Assembly (NCBI GenBank): GCA_028564705.1 | Contig: JAPXFQ010002422.1 | Coordinates: forward strand, 1,364,001 to 1,428,000 | DNA length: 64,000 nucleotides | Reading direction: 5' to 3' | Origin: Apricaphanius iberus | Taxonomy: Eukaryota; Chordata; Actinopteri; Cyprinodontiformes; Aphaniidae | In this document: positions 1 to 12,181 of the stretch, piece after piece | How the letters are laid out: the number at the start of each line of letters is the position of its first letter | Position numbering within the stretch: the stretch's first letter is position 1 | The notes under the pieces: generated by a model | The model's input: the letters and a program-made list of their open reading frames with translations, nothing else | Database searches by the model: none | What the model was told of the DNA's origin: nothing | Translations under genes and position numbers: made by a program

Positions 1-1378
1 AAAGTTTGGATTGTATGGCTTAATAGATAATTGACGTAAAAACAAAACAAATTGGCTGCTTAGTAAACGGAAACTGGAGTTTCAAAAGGAAAGATAAAAA
101 AGTAAAGCTGTTGTGTTTTCTCCAGCCCTCTGTAATATCAAGTCCTTTAAGGCATCTGTTCTGTGATATTATTTCACTTCCCAACACTCCTCCAATTAGA
201 GGTGCTATACAAAACGCTATGTAAAAATGTCACCAGGTGCTTTAACATCTTTTCCATATATTAAAAAACACAGAGAGACCAAATAGACTGCTTGCAACTC
301 TATGCAATGTACCTGATTTACCCACTCCTGTCATGTAAATGAGGGAATCAGAGATCCCTGGGGGCTGCTCGGATTCTGCTTGAAACAGAGAATACAAAAC
401 AAGAGAGTAAAAAAAAAAAGACTGACGCTTTTGTTGGAAAATTATAAATAGCTTGCCTCAGGTGACAGCAGACCTAAAGCCTGCTCCATTTCCAGTTCTA
501 ACATTTGTTTTCAGTTCGGCTGTCAGTGCTTTTTCTGTGGGGGAAAAAAAGTAAACAATCAATGATGTAATCACTTGTGACAGAATTAAAAGCTCTAAAG
601 GCCTTTAGTGCAAGTTATGCTATTAGTCTTGTTGTATGACATAGTAGAAATTAAAACAATATAGAACAATACAGATAATAAAGTGGTAAAACAGGGAGCG
701 GCAGACCCCAGTCAACTGGAATGTACTGTTTTTCTCCTTAAAACTGCATCAACATTACAGCCACAGCAAACAGGAATTTAAACTGCTATATGACACATTT
801 CAACCTATAGTTAAGCGTTTTCAAATTACAATTCCTCAACACTGTCAACCGCAGTAATTGTTGAATTTAGGACGCAGCTTTATAGCCATGTAATCCATGT
901 GGCTGTTCACTAAAAATAGCTCCAGATCTTGTCACATTCGGTTTGATGAAACGGTCACGGACCAAATATCAACAGTAATCTGTGCTCTGATATATATGCA
1001 AATAGCTCTGATTGTTTTCGCCAGTTGGATACATTACAACAGACAAGGACCTTAGTAGGGTGTGTCATTTTTAAGGAAGACTCAGAAACATTGATGGTTT
1101 ATTATCATGCAGTCAGCTTGGGCAAAAACGTAGCTTTTATTGTAGGGCGACGTCAATACAGCCTGTATCCTAAAGCTCCCGGACTGAAGTAAACAGAAAA
1201 TTAATCCAAACATTCAATTTGATTTTGGTGAGGGCAGATGAAAATGTATAAGTTAAAGAATGTATGGGTGTATGGATAGATGGATTCACAAGATACTGAA
1301 TGTATGGACCAGAAAACGGACGGACGTATGGATGGAGGTAAAACTAAACTGATTCACCTTCAGCTCTACACGCACATG
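1..1378. other. AT-rich noncoding sequence, nothing recognised
   Basis: No exon-like reading frame, repeat family or RNA gene is visible. There are short poly-A runs (near 410 and 546) and a few imperfect ATGG-rich words near 1260-1340 that may be a decayed microsatellite. Confidence 0.5.
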
Positions 1379-1925
1379 TACAGTACAGACCAAAAGTTTG
1401 GACGCACCTTCTCATTCAATGAGTTTCCTTTATTTTCATGACTAAATTGTAGATTCTCAATTAAGAGCATCACAACTATGAATGACTACATAATGTATGG
1501 AATTACTGTATGTACTTAAACAAAAAGGGTGAAAAAACTGAATGCATGTGTTATATTTTAGATTCCTTAAAGTAGCCACCCTTTGCTCTGATTACTGCTT
1601 TGAATTCTCTTGATCTTCCAGAGGTAGTCACCCAAAATGGTTTTCCAACAGTCTTGAAGGAGTTCCCAGAGATGCTTAGTACTTGTTGGCCCTTTTGCCT
1701 TCACTCTGCGGTTCAGCTCACCCCAATTCATCTCGATTGGGTTCAGGTCCGGTGACTTTGGAGGCCAGGTTATTTCACACTTTTTTGTAAAAGTACTACA
1801 TAATTCTTTATGTGTTCATTCATAGTTTTGATGCCTTCAGTGAGAATCTACAATGTCAATAGTCATGAAAAGAAAGGAAACTCATTGAATGAGAAGATGT
1901 GTCCAAACTTTTGGTCTGTACTGTA
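1379..1925 (-). mobile_element. Tc1-like non-autonomous transposon
   Basis: The ends form inverted repeats: 1381-1423 pairs with 1881-1923 over 43 bp with about two mismatches, starting CAGTACAGACCAAAAG. Looser complementarity continues inward for roughly another 80 bp. The element is flanked by TA at 1379-1380 and 1924-1925, the standard Tc1/mariner target duplication. The interior keeps only the 3' end of the transposase gene on the minus strand, so it cannot move on its own. A truncated relative lies at 61554-61945. Confidence 0.9.
1567..1767 (-). pseudogene. C-terminal remnant of Tc1-like transposase
   Basis: The minus strand is open for 66 codons and ends in TAA. It reads PPKSPDLNPIEMNWGEL near its start and SNQSKGWLL at the end, the typical C-terminus of Tc1-family DDE transposases. 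The E of NPIE is the third catalytic acidic residue of the DD34E triad. There is no start codon. Everything upstream (DNA-binding paired-like domain and the two catalytic aspartates) is missing, so this is a deletion derivative rather than a gene. Sequence upstream of codon 1 switches abruptly to the left part of the long terminal repeat. Confidence 0.88.
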
Positions 1926-4394
1926 TATCAGACAATAATATTGGGGAGACATTATGGAAATAACCTATTTTCCTACTCTCAAGTTTTCCCACAATTCTCC
2001 AGGCCCAACGCAAAACATTATTAATATACATCTGAATGTTTGTTGAGACTTTTCCTGAAGATGTAGTAAGTCTATCGCAAAATGCAGCAGAGACTTGTTT
2101 TCCATGCGGCACAGAGAAACATGAAACATGTAACATTTAAAGAGAGACAGGCGGTAGCTCATAGGTGAGCCCTCTTTTCAGCGAGGACATTTTTGTCCCA
2201 GCTTTGCTACTGGTAGGATATTATGAGCAGCAGGCTGTATCACAAGCCAATGATCAATGCACCGGGGCTGCCTGGCAAAACAGCCTCTGCTGGGGCTCAT
2301 CATGATTATGTTACGCCAGAGATTATTTGTCATGATTTCAGTTTTTCCGCCTAACAGACGTGTAGTGAGAGCAAAGAGGATCCATTATGAACATGAGACC
2401 ACATGACAACGACCCTCTGTTGCTGTTTTCGAAGGCCAGAGGAGAAATGCATTGTGTTGTCTCTTCCATCTTGCGGTTGCCAACACACTGTTGACTAATC
2501 TTCAGAGGGAGTTGTTAAGGTGCTGAAAAGCACAATGAAACCAATGAATTAAACAGGCTAATGGTCCACTTTAATCTAAGTTAAATAGACTTAATCTCCT
2601 TTGAATTTATGGAGAAGTGACTTGACAAATCTTTCACAGCTAAACTTGGCAATAATCAGTTTCTCGCCGGTTGCTTTTGCCAAGATCTGCTTCGGGACAG
2701 TTTACTCTCCTGATTAAACAACAGAACTGCGAAATGACTGTGACCTTTTAAATTTCAGTGGAGACATCCAATTGCAGACAAAAAAAAAAACAAAAACAAA
2801 AAAAGGTTGAAGTGTTTTTTTCCTTTATAAACCAAAAGATTTCTGCGTCAATAGCGAGGGGAAGAACAGGAATGTGATTTCAGAAATGAGGCCACGGTGG
2901 TTAAAAGCAAAACAGTGTCACTGTCAGGCATTAGCATTTGGGTTTGGGTGTTCTGGAGGAACATTTATAGGAAGGACAACCCTTGTGCTGTTACAATATG
3001 GACATGCATGGTGACAGCAGATAAAACATTCAGATTGTTCTCAACAAGAACTCTGTGTTTCGACCCATTAACATGTCAGCCCCTGGAACACCGGTCCCTG
3101 GACACTGCGACCTGTTGTAGCACAGTTCTTTCAAATGTAAAAATTGGGTACTAAAATGTACTCTCTTGTGAGTTATTTTCGTTGACACAGTGTACTGCAA
3201 TAGATTTTAATTTTCTCTGAACTTCACACTAAAGCACCACTAAAAGGCAGTGGATCACATAAAATCCAACGAAAACACATGAAACTCTAAAAAAATTATG
3301 AAAAATTCAGCAAATTGCAACGAGCCCTCGCACCTCGCTGTCAGGTTGCAAATGGCTGAGATCTGTACTGCTTACCCCAATGAGCACATTTTAACACACA
3401 AAGCACAGCTGGCTAATTCTCTACAGATGCTTCTGAACGCACCACGTTTGATTCTAGTTTATCAAAGCTGCAAATCAGACAATGAAATGACCTCAGCGTG
3501 ATTCAATCGAGGTATGATAGAACCTGCTAAAAACAATCAGCGTTGAAGAAAGAGAGAATTGAAACCATTTCTGTTAATCAGCTGGTCGAAATTAGTTCAT
3601 TTTGAGGACATTTACTTTAAATCCTACAAAACAAAACCAAATATAAAAAAACCAAAAACTGCCTACATAGCTATGTCATTTCCCTACCGAATTGAAATGA
3701 TTATGAAGAGTATCCAAAATGAATACCCTTATTGCAATAAAATTAATTAACCTGCTGGAAGAGATTTGATCGGAAAACGCGAGGAAAGCATTTAAACCAG
3801 TGTGACTCGTACAATTACTGCCTCAGAGCCCCGTGTCTGGGCACAAGTTAGGGCAGCTGGGATTTTAAAACACTGGAAAGCAGCTGGGACAGGAGGCCTG
3901 CCTCATAGGTGAAAAGTGTCAGAGATCATCAGGGATTCCCGCTGAAGAGCAATACCTTTTCTAGCACTCACCACCTGTGCTCATGTCTTACCTCAGGCCT
4001 TGTTGAACGGCTTGCAGCAAAGCATCTGAACAATGCAGACTGCAGTAGACCTTCACTCCTGCTATTTTACACATCACTAAGCAACCTAATGGCTCAGTTT
4101 GTACAACTTAATATTACAATCAATTAAATATAAGGCAGGTAAGAGGAAAACAAATAACGTATGTGATTGAAACATGCAGTATTTTCACAAATTCAAGTTT
4201 CAAGTCGAAACTGAGTTAAAAAAAAAAAAAAAAAATTGCTACCGAATCACACAACTGTAAAACAATTCAATAACACTGAATTAACTGTGGATGAGACAAA
4301 AATTGAACTTTCTGGAAGGTATTTTATGTGTTGTGTTAGATCTGGTATTAATGAAACACTTTTTAGAAAAAGAACATCATACTGACACGCACAC
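1926..4394. other. noncoding stretch, nothing recognised
   Basis: No repeat family, exon or RNA gene is recognised. Short open frames here have no recognisable motif or compositional support. An A-rich tract interrupted by C lies at about 2779-2806, and a pure run of 18 A at 4218-4235. Confidence 0.45.
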
Positions 4395-4630
4395 ACACAG
4401 CGGTGGTAGTGTGATGGTCAGGGCCTGCTTTGCTGCTTCAGTACATGGACAACTTGTGGTAATTGATTGAACCATCAGTTCAGCTCTCTACCAGGAGATT
4501 AAACAGGAGCATGTTGCACTCATTCACTCTTAAGGATGCAGCAGAACCGTCATTCAAAAAATACCAGCAAAAAAAAAAAGAAACATATATATTTTGGATT
4601 GGCTTAGTAAAAGTTCAGAGTTGTTTGATG
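4395..4630 (+). pseudogene. Tc1-like transposase fragment
   Basis: Plus-strand translation around 4400-4500 gives a GGSVMVRACFAAS-like block followed by QLVVID and, after a stop, SALYQEI. This matches the Tc1-family motif GGGSVMVWGCFS and the following strand. A weaker match near 4593-4620 resembles the conserved block that precedes the third catalytic residue. Stops and frameshifts interrupt it. No TIR is visible, so limits are approximate. Confidence 0.6.
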
Positions 4631-4639
4631 TAATTTTTT

Positions 4640-5559
4640 TTCATGATCTGAAATCTTCATGCTTGACAAAACAGGAAGGAAAGAAAATAAATTTGTAAGT
4701 CGGCATTTACTTTTTTTCACTGCATTTTGCTTCTACCTTTATTATGTAATTGAGGAGGCAAATCATTTGTTTGAATAGGAGAAAGGCCTTTGATAGAGGA
4801 AAAAACATAAAGTAATTGCCAGCCTGTACAACATTATTCAGACGCCGCAAGACAGAAACATGCGCAGAAGTGCTTCTAAGGAACAAACATACTGTACGCT
4901 TCAGAGCTAAGAGGAAAACAAAATAAGTCACGATCTACTCAAGGCCAGAGGATACGAAGCAGACAAGGAATACTTAAATTAGGCCTGATGTTTATGCAAG
5001 CTATAAAAATATAACCCTTTTAAACTGAAAGAAATAGCTTTTCTCTCACAACAAACTCCTAACCAAGAAAATAGATGTCACACACAGCTCTTAAGAAGAC
5101 AAGATTCCTCGTCAAGCAGATATCAATGCATGGTCAGTGGTGCAGAACCCCCATGGATGGAGTAATGACGTCACAGTTCAGACAAGAGCAAGTTCCACAT
5201 CTTTACAATGGCTTATGATTAAAGCTGGAAGATACTGTGAGCCTGGTAGGAGGCTGACAATCAGCAGAGAAGTGTACCACAGTGAAGGGATTGAAAGATT
5301 AGATAAACAGTTTACAGTACAGTCTGGTCCAGCACTAATGCCAGCTTCTATGAGGCTGGAGAGTCTTTGATCTGAGCCAGTGATGTCAAGCATATCACAC
5401 TGTGTTTGTTATGTATCCTTTTCATCATTCGGCCTTATAATAATTTATATTTTTTACTCTGTGTTCACTCCAACATTTAAAACTGACTCACTTAAAAGCT
5501 TTAAAATGTTTCAGGTTGTAGTCACAATGCCATCACATGATTTATGTTTGTCAGTTCCC
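4640..5559. other. noncoding stretch, nothing recognised
   Basis: Overlapping frames on both strands between 5137 and 5393 show no motif. I see no repeat boundary or RNA gene. Confidence 0.4.
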
Positions 5560-5765
5560 CCAGGTGTTTGCAGACATTACAGCTGGAAAGGTTTTATATT
5601 GTCTCTAAAAAGAATTCATGTTTCACTGATTTGCCTTCGCAAACTAGCTTAATATTTGACTGATTGGATAGAAGGCATCTGTAAACACAGGCCTTTGCCA
5701 TGCATTTTTTAATGAAAGGGCTTTGATTTTCCAAAACCCACTTATGATTGTGCTTTGATCCAAAC

Positions 5766-5961
5766 CAAGGGTGTCGAACTCCAGTGCCCAATTTCCTGAA
5801 AGTTTTAAGCTATGTCTCTCCTTCAGCAGAGTTGATTCAAATGGTTGAAAGCTCCCCCACCTGCAATCAAGTTCTCCACAAGCCTGGTAATAAAACATTA
5901 TTGGAAAACTTTTTCAGGTGTTTGGACTTACCCTTTGAAGACTGACTTTGGGCATAAACTG
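5766..5961. mobile_element. hAT-like MITE inside the Tc1 copy
   Basis: The left end CAAGGGTGTCGAACTCCAG is the terminus of a common teleost hAT-type MITE. The right end is a degraded complement. It is flanked by 8-bp direct repeats ATCCAAAC (5758-5765) and ATCTAAAC (5962-5969), matching at 7 of 8 positions, as expected for hAT. On both sides the host Tc1 reading continues, which fixes the boundaries independently. Confidence 0.7.
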
Positions 5962-6024
5962 ATCTAAACCACTGCAGCTCTGGCTGTAAGTTCAGGATTA
6001 GTGTTGAAAGGGGAAGTTCGGAGC

Positions 6025-6330
6025 ACAGTGGCGCAGCTGGGAGCACAGCTCACCTCACAGGTCCCGGGTTCGATTCCCGCTGGGGACGCTGTGGGTGCTG
6101 AGGGTGTGTGTGTTCCTCCATATCATCAGCACCCACACCTTGGGTGGGGTTGGCAAAAGGGTCTTTCTGTGTGGAGTTTGCATGTTCTCCCTGTTTTCCC
6201 TTGAGCAGCTAATGTGAGCTACTCCCAGAAAAACATGCACCAGTCCTGGGCTGTACACTGCCTCCTCCTGGCTGACCGGGACGCCTGAGGGGTTGGGGAG
6301 GATCTGGCTGGAATAACATGGTCCTTCCAC
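6025..6330 (+). mobile_element. tRNA-derived SINE copy (divergent 3' part)
   Basis: The head carries an A-box-like GTGGCGCAGCTGG and a B-box GGTTCGATTCC at about 6066-6076, followed by the body motif TGTGGAGTTTGCATGTTCTC. The 3' half differs from the other SINEs in this window and ends near GGCTGGAATAACATGG. It sits inside the Tc1 copy. I could not find a clean TSD, so ends are approximate. It is not a functional tRNA: no cloverleaf can be closed. Confidence 0.65.
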
Positions 6331-6995
6331 ACGCTATGTCCAGCTGGGGAAACTCGTCTTCCCAATAACTCTTACCAAGTTCCCTACTACTGCTGAAGAA
6401 AAGCCCTTCAGCATGATGTCGCCAGTGCCATGTTTCAGATAGTGATGTGAAGTTTTTTTTAAATATTTTATGCAAAAAAGTTTAATTCTCGATCTGATAT
6501 GAGAAGAGCACAATCTTACACAAATTAGCTGCTCGGTTTGTGGCAAACTAAGAATGGGACATTTTTTTCGTCTTACTTTTTAATATGGGTTTATTCTTGG
6601 CAATATCTTTTACAGGCTGCATTTGGGCAGAGACGGCTAGTCGTCAATATATTCTTGTACTTTAGCTATGGACTCCTGTTGCTCCTTGGGTGTTACCACA
6701 AGCTTGTCCTAGCTGCTTCTCTCAGAAATGTATGCTTGCTAAAAAAAGGGGTGGCTAACATATTTTGATGAATAAATTATGGATTCGGACTTAGAACACA
6801 CGTAGTTGCACAAAATCTTATTGAGGTGTCCTAGAGCAAAAATATAGTAGAACCAAATTAACCCAGTAATTGTCAAATTTTGATTTGGAAAATAACTGAA
6901 AATGATAAATTATTTTCCTTCCCCTACAAGGGTATGCAATACTTTATGTTGGTCCATCATATAAATTCCCAATAAAATCCTAAACATGTGTAGTG

Positions 6996-9900
6996 TTAAT
7001 GTGTTAAAGCTGTTACACTTCTGATTTCACTTGTGTGTCTATAAAAGCTAGCTCGAAGTATTGAGTTTGCATTAACAGCTCATTATCAGTCAGGCAGTGC
7101 ATCAGTGGAGAGCTCATTAAAGAAAAAGAATTACATATTAGAGTTAAGGACTGATCAAATTAGGTTAAGTTGTCTGAGAGAGTTAGAGACTCCCAGAGAC
7201 ACAGTACTCATGCTTCAGCACAAACTCCAGCTGAACATATGGAGTCATGTTTCGCCAAATCACTTCAGTGACGTGGACGCAGCTCAGTAGTTGTGGCGGT
7301 CAGCAAAGATACACGCTGCTGTCATGATGTGACGGGAATACAAATGAAGGTGGCCAAGCAGAGCCTGCATCGGGGACAACAGGCGATGCCTTTGCCAGTG
7401 GGGAAAGGACAGTTTCTCCTAAAACTAATGAAATAACAGGGTAATTTATTTTGTTCTCTAATCAATTCAATGCCGTAGACATAAAATATTAATATTAATA
7501 TTAATATTTTAATATTAATATTAATATTATGACATTATGATGTTTACAGCAAAATTAGGTAAATAAAAATGGGGTTTAATTCAGTAACATTCATTTGGCA
7601 AATATAAAACCTTCCTCGGCTTTCTCCTAATGGCATCCTTAGTTGCTATGGTAACAAAGACTACCACTCAATTACATGTCTCAATAATTTCGCTGACTAA
7701 ATGGTTGGTTTCACACAAAAGTTGATATCGCCAATGCTTTGTCCAGATACACAGCAGATGGGGAACAAAACTGGAACAGCTTAAATGCTGACCTCTTCTC
7801 TTTCAATGTCTCACTCAGACATTTCTGCTGTTACAACAGATATTGAATGAGGCAGAATGAGGTGAGCCAACTTGACACAGGGAGAACATGCTATAGAACC
7901 ATGGATCGGATACAGAGATCCACCAAAATCCGCTGTAACCAGGAATCAGACGTTTTTACTTTCTCGATTGGTCCTGATTTGCGAAAACTCAAAAATCAGT
8001 AACCACACCATACTTCAACGCCAACTCTTTTGATTTTTAAAAATAAGGTCAGAGGAAAAAGAGATGCAAGAAAATGTTGAAGGGAAATTATTTTCAAAAA
8101 ACGAGTTAAAGTCATTCTAGATTCTGGCGAGTTTGGAGCCATATGGAAATCTCTGAGCTAATGTAGGACTTTACATCCTCGAGAGCCAGAATATCTAACT
8201 CAAATCTATAAGCCCATGTGAAATTTAACATCAAAAGCACAGTGTCTACATTGTGAGCCTGTGATTGTAGACATTTGTAATTATCTCTGGGCAAAATGTA
8301 ATTACACTGCAGGTTAATTTGGCCACTAAGAATATACACAGGGGTGCTGTTTTAGTAGCTGCACCTAGTGTGCTAAAGTTGATATAAGATCATAAAGTCT
8401 AATTCTGTTTTAAAACCGTAAAACCGTGATTAAGAGTGACTGTTTAACCACACAGTGCGACATCGCCTCGGCTCCTTTTACAAGTAATTTATAACCACTC
8501 AAGACATAAAAGCTAGAACATTAAAGCTGTATGAAAACTTGTGATTGGAAATGGGCCACAAACGTCTGCATCCTTATGACTGCATTCATGTGATTTCAGT
8601 CTAAAACTGCACTATGCACTCCTGGCAATCCAGTTGCGTCAACTGATCACCTTAAGGACGACATGGGAGAATGATGCTCCTGACTAATGGCTCTAGTGGT
8701 GTCTGAATTAACCATATAACACCATGTTTCTATTGTTTTACATGGTAGTATTTTTTTTAAAGCTTAACCCGCTAACTTATTTCTTTATTCATTTGTTGAG
8801 CTCACCTTGAGTAGGTCAAGCTTGTTAAAAGTTTACTTCTCTCAGATTGAGATGAAACTTTGAACTTCATGGTGATGTTATCTACCAAGACAAATTGTCA
8901 TTTACTCAGAGTACATCCATCACTCAAACTACAAACCAACTGTTTAGACAGGAAGTCACCACTCCATCAGATTTGTCCCTGAGAGGACTTGAGTCTTCGA
9001 GCCGAAAAGCAAGAAGCAGTAGACACTTACTTTGCACCGGAGCTTACCTCTTTTTTTATTTAATATCTCATATTCGGTAGCATATATTTCCAACAAGACA
9101 TTTTAAAATGACCCCAGAAGCAACACGAGCACAGATATTTCAACTTTCACACTAGTTTTTTAATGAGCTAAACCATCCATCCCATGTTTTCAGACAAAGG
9201 CTGTGTGCCCAAGAGCTCCTCCAATCTACTACAAAACCTGTATCTTTCTAATGAACCATTTATTGAATTCTCTGTACAGGCGATATCATGTCAGAGGCCT
9301 CTTCTTTTGCCTGGAGTGAAATTAACTAGGCTGACTGGTGAAAGGCACACAACGCCTACTGACTCAGAAATAGCTAAAAGAGAGTCTTCAATTGCACCAC
9401 AAATCAGAACCTAAATACACTCCCAGTACCATTTAATTGTTCATCTATTTTGACTGAAATCACAGCTTTAAGGGTCATAAAGTGGTAATAAAAAATGTAA
9501 CAGCATTAATATTTCATTGTAACAGTCCCTTAACAGGGCTGACAGGTGGTCATCCAAAGTCATTAGCTACACAGAGTAAGGAATAAATTGAGGACACTGG
9601 GCAAATATTAGCCAAACTTTATTTCATCCTTCGAGTCTTTTGACTTTGCAGTGATTTAAGACGCGCCATTGCAGGAGCATGAGATAGACTGTTTGTTCTC
9701 CACTGGTCCTTGGATGTTTCGGCCATCAATCAAATGCTCCAAATGTGCCTCTTTTTATCAGCACGAGAACAGAGAGGGTTTTCTGCACGAACATGTCAGG
9801 TCTTCCCTATTATCTAACTGACAGACCTGCCGAAAGTTCTTTGACACAGAGAAATCACTCTGTCAGCAGATTTACCGCGTCTGTCCAGAATGAAATATCT

Positions 9901-11025
9901 CAAAAACCCACTGTGTTGACTGGCATAAAATAACTCTGAGATGTTAACAGCTACAGACTGATGCCCCTGGAAACTTTAGGGACAGCAAAATGATGTAAAT
10001 ACATGGGGCCTGAATAAAAAATGAAAAATAAAATAAATCCTGGAGTTCTGTGCTATCTTGTCAACCTCACCAAATCACTTTGGCCATGACAAAACATTGT
10101 GGGCCAACACCAGCCAATGACATGACTCTCTAAAACGTCACTGACTGTGCAAACTTCTTCCTGCAGCTAAAGCAACTTGGATTCTGTGCCTCTCTACTCT
10201 TGTTGTAAACTTTTCAAATGAAATCGAAAATGTACTTTTATCTGAAAAAGTTTTTTGACTACTGAACAACTATACTGTCCATTTTTCACGCTCTACCTAG
10301 TTAAGACTCTTCTGGTTTTGCCTCTGGTTCAGGAGTGGCTTGACACATGGAAAGTAACAGTAATACAGTCAACTCATTTAGGTTTTATGTAGCTTTTGTC
10401 TTTGGAGATTTTTTAACCACTTTTTCGGTGAACAACTATGAATCCTGCCATCTTTGCCAAATGGCCATAATATTTTATGTCAAAAATCCTACTTAATGTG
10501 TAAAATATTTATATATTTATTTGATATTAAACAGGTTTTGGGTTTTCTTTAGCTATATACCATAATCTAATAAAGATAACAGAAGTATATGCTATATCAA
10601 TGTGTCTAATCAGTGCATATCAAGGGTGTCAAAAGTGTGGCCTGGACTGATTTTGTGTAACAAGTCAAGAACAATACAGATGGAGACATTTTCTGTTTTT
10701 ATTCGGTGGTATATAATCTTCTTATCAAAAATGTGAGGTAATAGATTTTTAATTGTGAGGTGCTTTTAAATGTTCTCAATTTTTAAAAATCTAATAGTAA
10801 CTATGGCCACATCTACCTAATGACTTATTCAAAAGCAAACTTTTGTGGCATCAAATCTGCTTTTAATTCAATAATTAAGCTTGAATAAATGCACCAAAAG
10901 TTTTCAAATATAAAGTGAGACAAATCCTCTTCTTTATGCTGAGAACCGATAACATTTCTTTCCAGTTTTTAAATCAAGTCCCAAAGAATCAGCAAACTGG
11001 ATGTCTTTCCTACAGCAAAACCCTT
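6996..11025. other. noncoding stretch with little recognisable content
   Basis: Apart from the AATATT microsatellite at 7485-7529 and a possible hAT MITE fragment beginning AAGGGTGTCAAAAGTGTGGCC near 10621-10760, I see no exon, RNA gene or repeat boundary. Short open frames (for example 7105-7290, 9184-9414, 9745-9933) have no recognisable motif. Confidence 0.4.
7485..7529. repeat. AATATT microsatellite forming a near-perfect palindrome
   Basis: Tandem ATATTA units run on both sides of a TTTT centre, so the tract is self-complementary over most of its length and could form a hairpin. Confidence 0.85.
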
Positions 11026-11027
11026 TA

Positions 11028-11574
11028 CAGTGATCCCTCATATCACAGGGTTTAGGTTCTAAAAATAACCTACAACAGGCGACAACGCAAAGTAGTTATC
11101 TTTATTTTTCACAATTATTATGTTTTAAGGCTGAAAAACCCTCGCCACAGACTATGTACACTTTTTTTCAGACATACATTAACATTTTCTCACATTTCTC
11201 ACTAGTTTAAATTCTCTCAGAGTTCAAACATTTGTAGATTTTAAAACATAAAATAATTAATATCCTTGCGATTTCTTTGTTCATGAACTGCTCGGGTTTG
11301 TCTTTTTCTACTTAAGACCTCTGTGCAGGTGTCTTTTTTAGTGAGGATCATAGCTATAGGTAGTTCTTTGTGCTGTGTTTTCTTCTAGACAGGAAGATTC
11401 TGATAAACAGACCTGATAAATTTGGCAATCGCAGGAGACACGACACGGAGGAGATGAATATTGCCTCCAATCAACCTGAACACAGAACACAATGTGCGTT
11501 AGTAGAAAGCATTTAAAATTGTACTATAAAAAATAATCGGCGTAACAGTGGGTGAACCACGTTATAGACCACTG
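11028..11574. mobile_element. mariner/Tc1-type MITE
   Basis: The left end CAGTGATCCCTCATATCAC and the right end GTTATAGACCACTG are imperfect inverted repeats. They are flanked by TA at 11026-11027 and 11575-11576. The internal sequence (a GGCTGAAAAACCCTC motif, then a CACTTTTTTTCAGACA motif) matches my memory of a widespread teleost MITE with CAGTGATCCCTCG ends. There is no coding capacity. Confidence 0.75.
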
Positions 11575-11827
11575 TATGACTTTTACATCTCTTGTCCACA
11601 CATGATCTGAATATTTGCTTAATTAAACAAATTTCAGATTTTAGAATAGTTTAACAATAACATTAGCATTCAGCAGGTATAAGCAACTTTAAATATAATG
11701 TTTTGTGATTTTATTTTTTGTTTTGTTTTAGATATATATTTTTTGGCCCGTTAAAATTGACCTATTTAGACTTTTGAGTAACTGCTTTTACTTCCTTTTT
11801 TAAATTTTCACACAAATTATAGTCTTG

Positions 11828-11951
11828 CTGTGATGGACTGGCGACCTGTCCAGGGTGTACCCCGCCTCTCGCCCGTTGACAGCTGGATATAGGCACCAGC
11901 CCTCCCCCGCGACCCCTAGAGAACTAAGCGGTTCAGAAAATGGATGGATTT
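11828..11951 (+). mobile_element. 5'-truncated SINE with target-site duplication
   Basis: Only the 3' portion is present: GATGGACTGGCGACCTGTCC, then GCCTCTCGCCC, then the AAGCGGTTCAGAAAATGGAT tail. Direct repeats TAGTCTTG at 11820-11827 and 11952-11959 flank it. 5' truncation with a TSD is the signature of LINE-mediated retroposition. Confidence 0.85.
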
Positions 11952-12039
11952 TAGTCTTGATCACTGTAAATGCTTTCTTGTATTTTAATGTTTTTTTTTA
12001 CCCTCTTGTCTTTAATTTTTGAAAATATAATTATTGTCT

Positions 12040-12181
12040 TGAATATTGTCTTATTGTAATTATTTTCTTGTATTCTAATCATCAAAGTGATTTATGCTGT
12101 GTTCCAATTTTAATCATGTAAAGCACTTTGAAGTGCCTTGTGTTGAAAGTGTGCTATACAAATAAAATAGCCTTGCCTTGT
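12040..12181 (+). mobile_element. LINE 3' tail fragment
   Basis: The motif GTAAAGCACTTTGAAGTGCC, followed by GTGCTATACAAATAAA and CCTTGCCTTG, is a typical teleost non-LTR retrotransposon 3' end with a short tandem tail. The 5' limit is uncertain. Confidence 0.6.

Larger units (their letters stand above)
5560..6995 (-). mobile_element. degenerate Tc1-like transposon, interrupted twice
   Basis: Minus-strand transposase remnants can be followed in order. 5560-5765 and 5962-6020 match the region around the second catalytic motif, 6345-6640 matches the GSIM(L/V)WGCFS region and beyond, and 6935-6990 matches the inner right TIR of the family (motif TCATATAAATTCCCAATAAA). The outer ends are gone. 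The copy is riddled with stops and is split by a hAT MITE (5766-5961) and a SINE (about 6025-6330). The same Tc1 family hosts the two nested clusters at 26.5-30.8 and 40.6-43.3 kb. Confidence 0.7.
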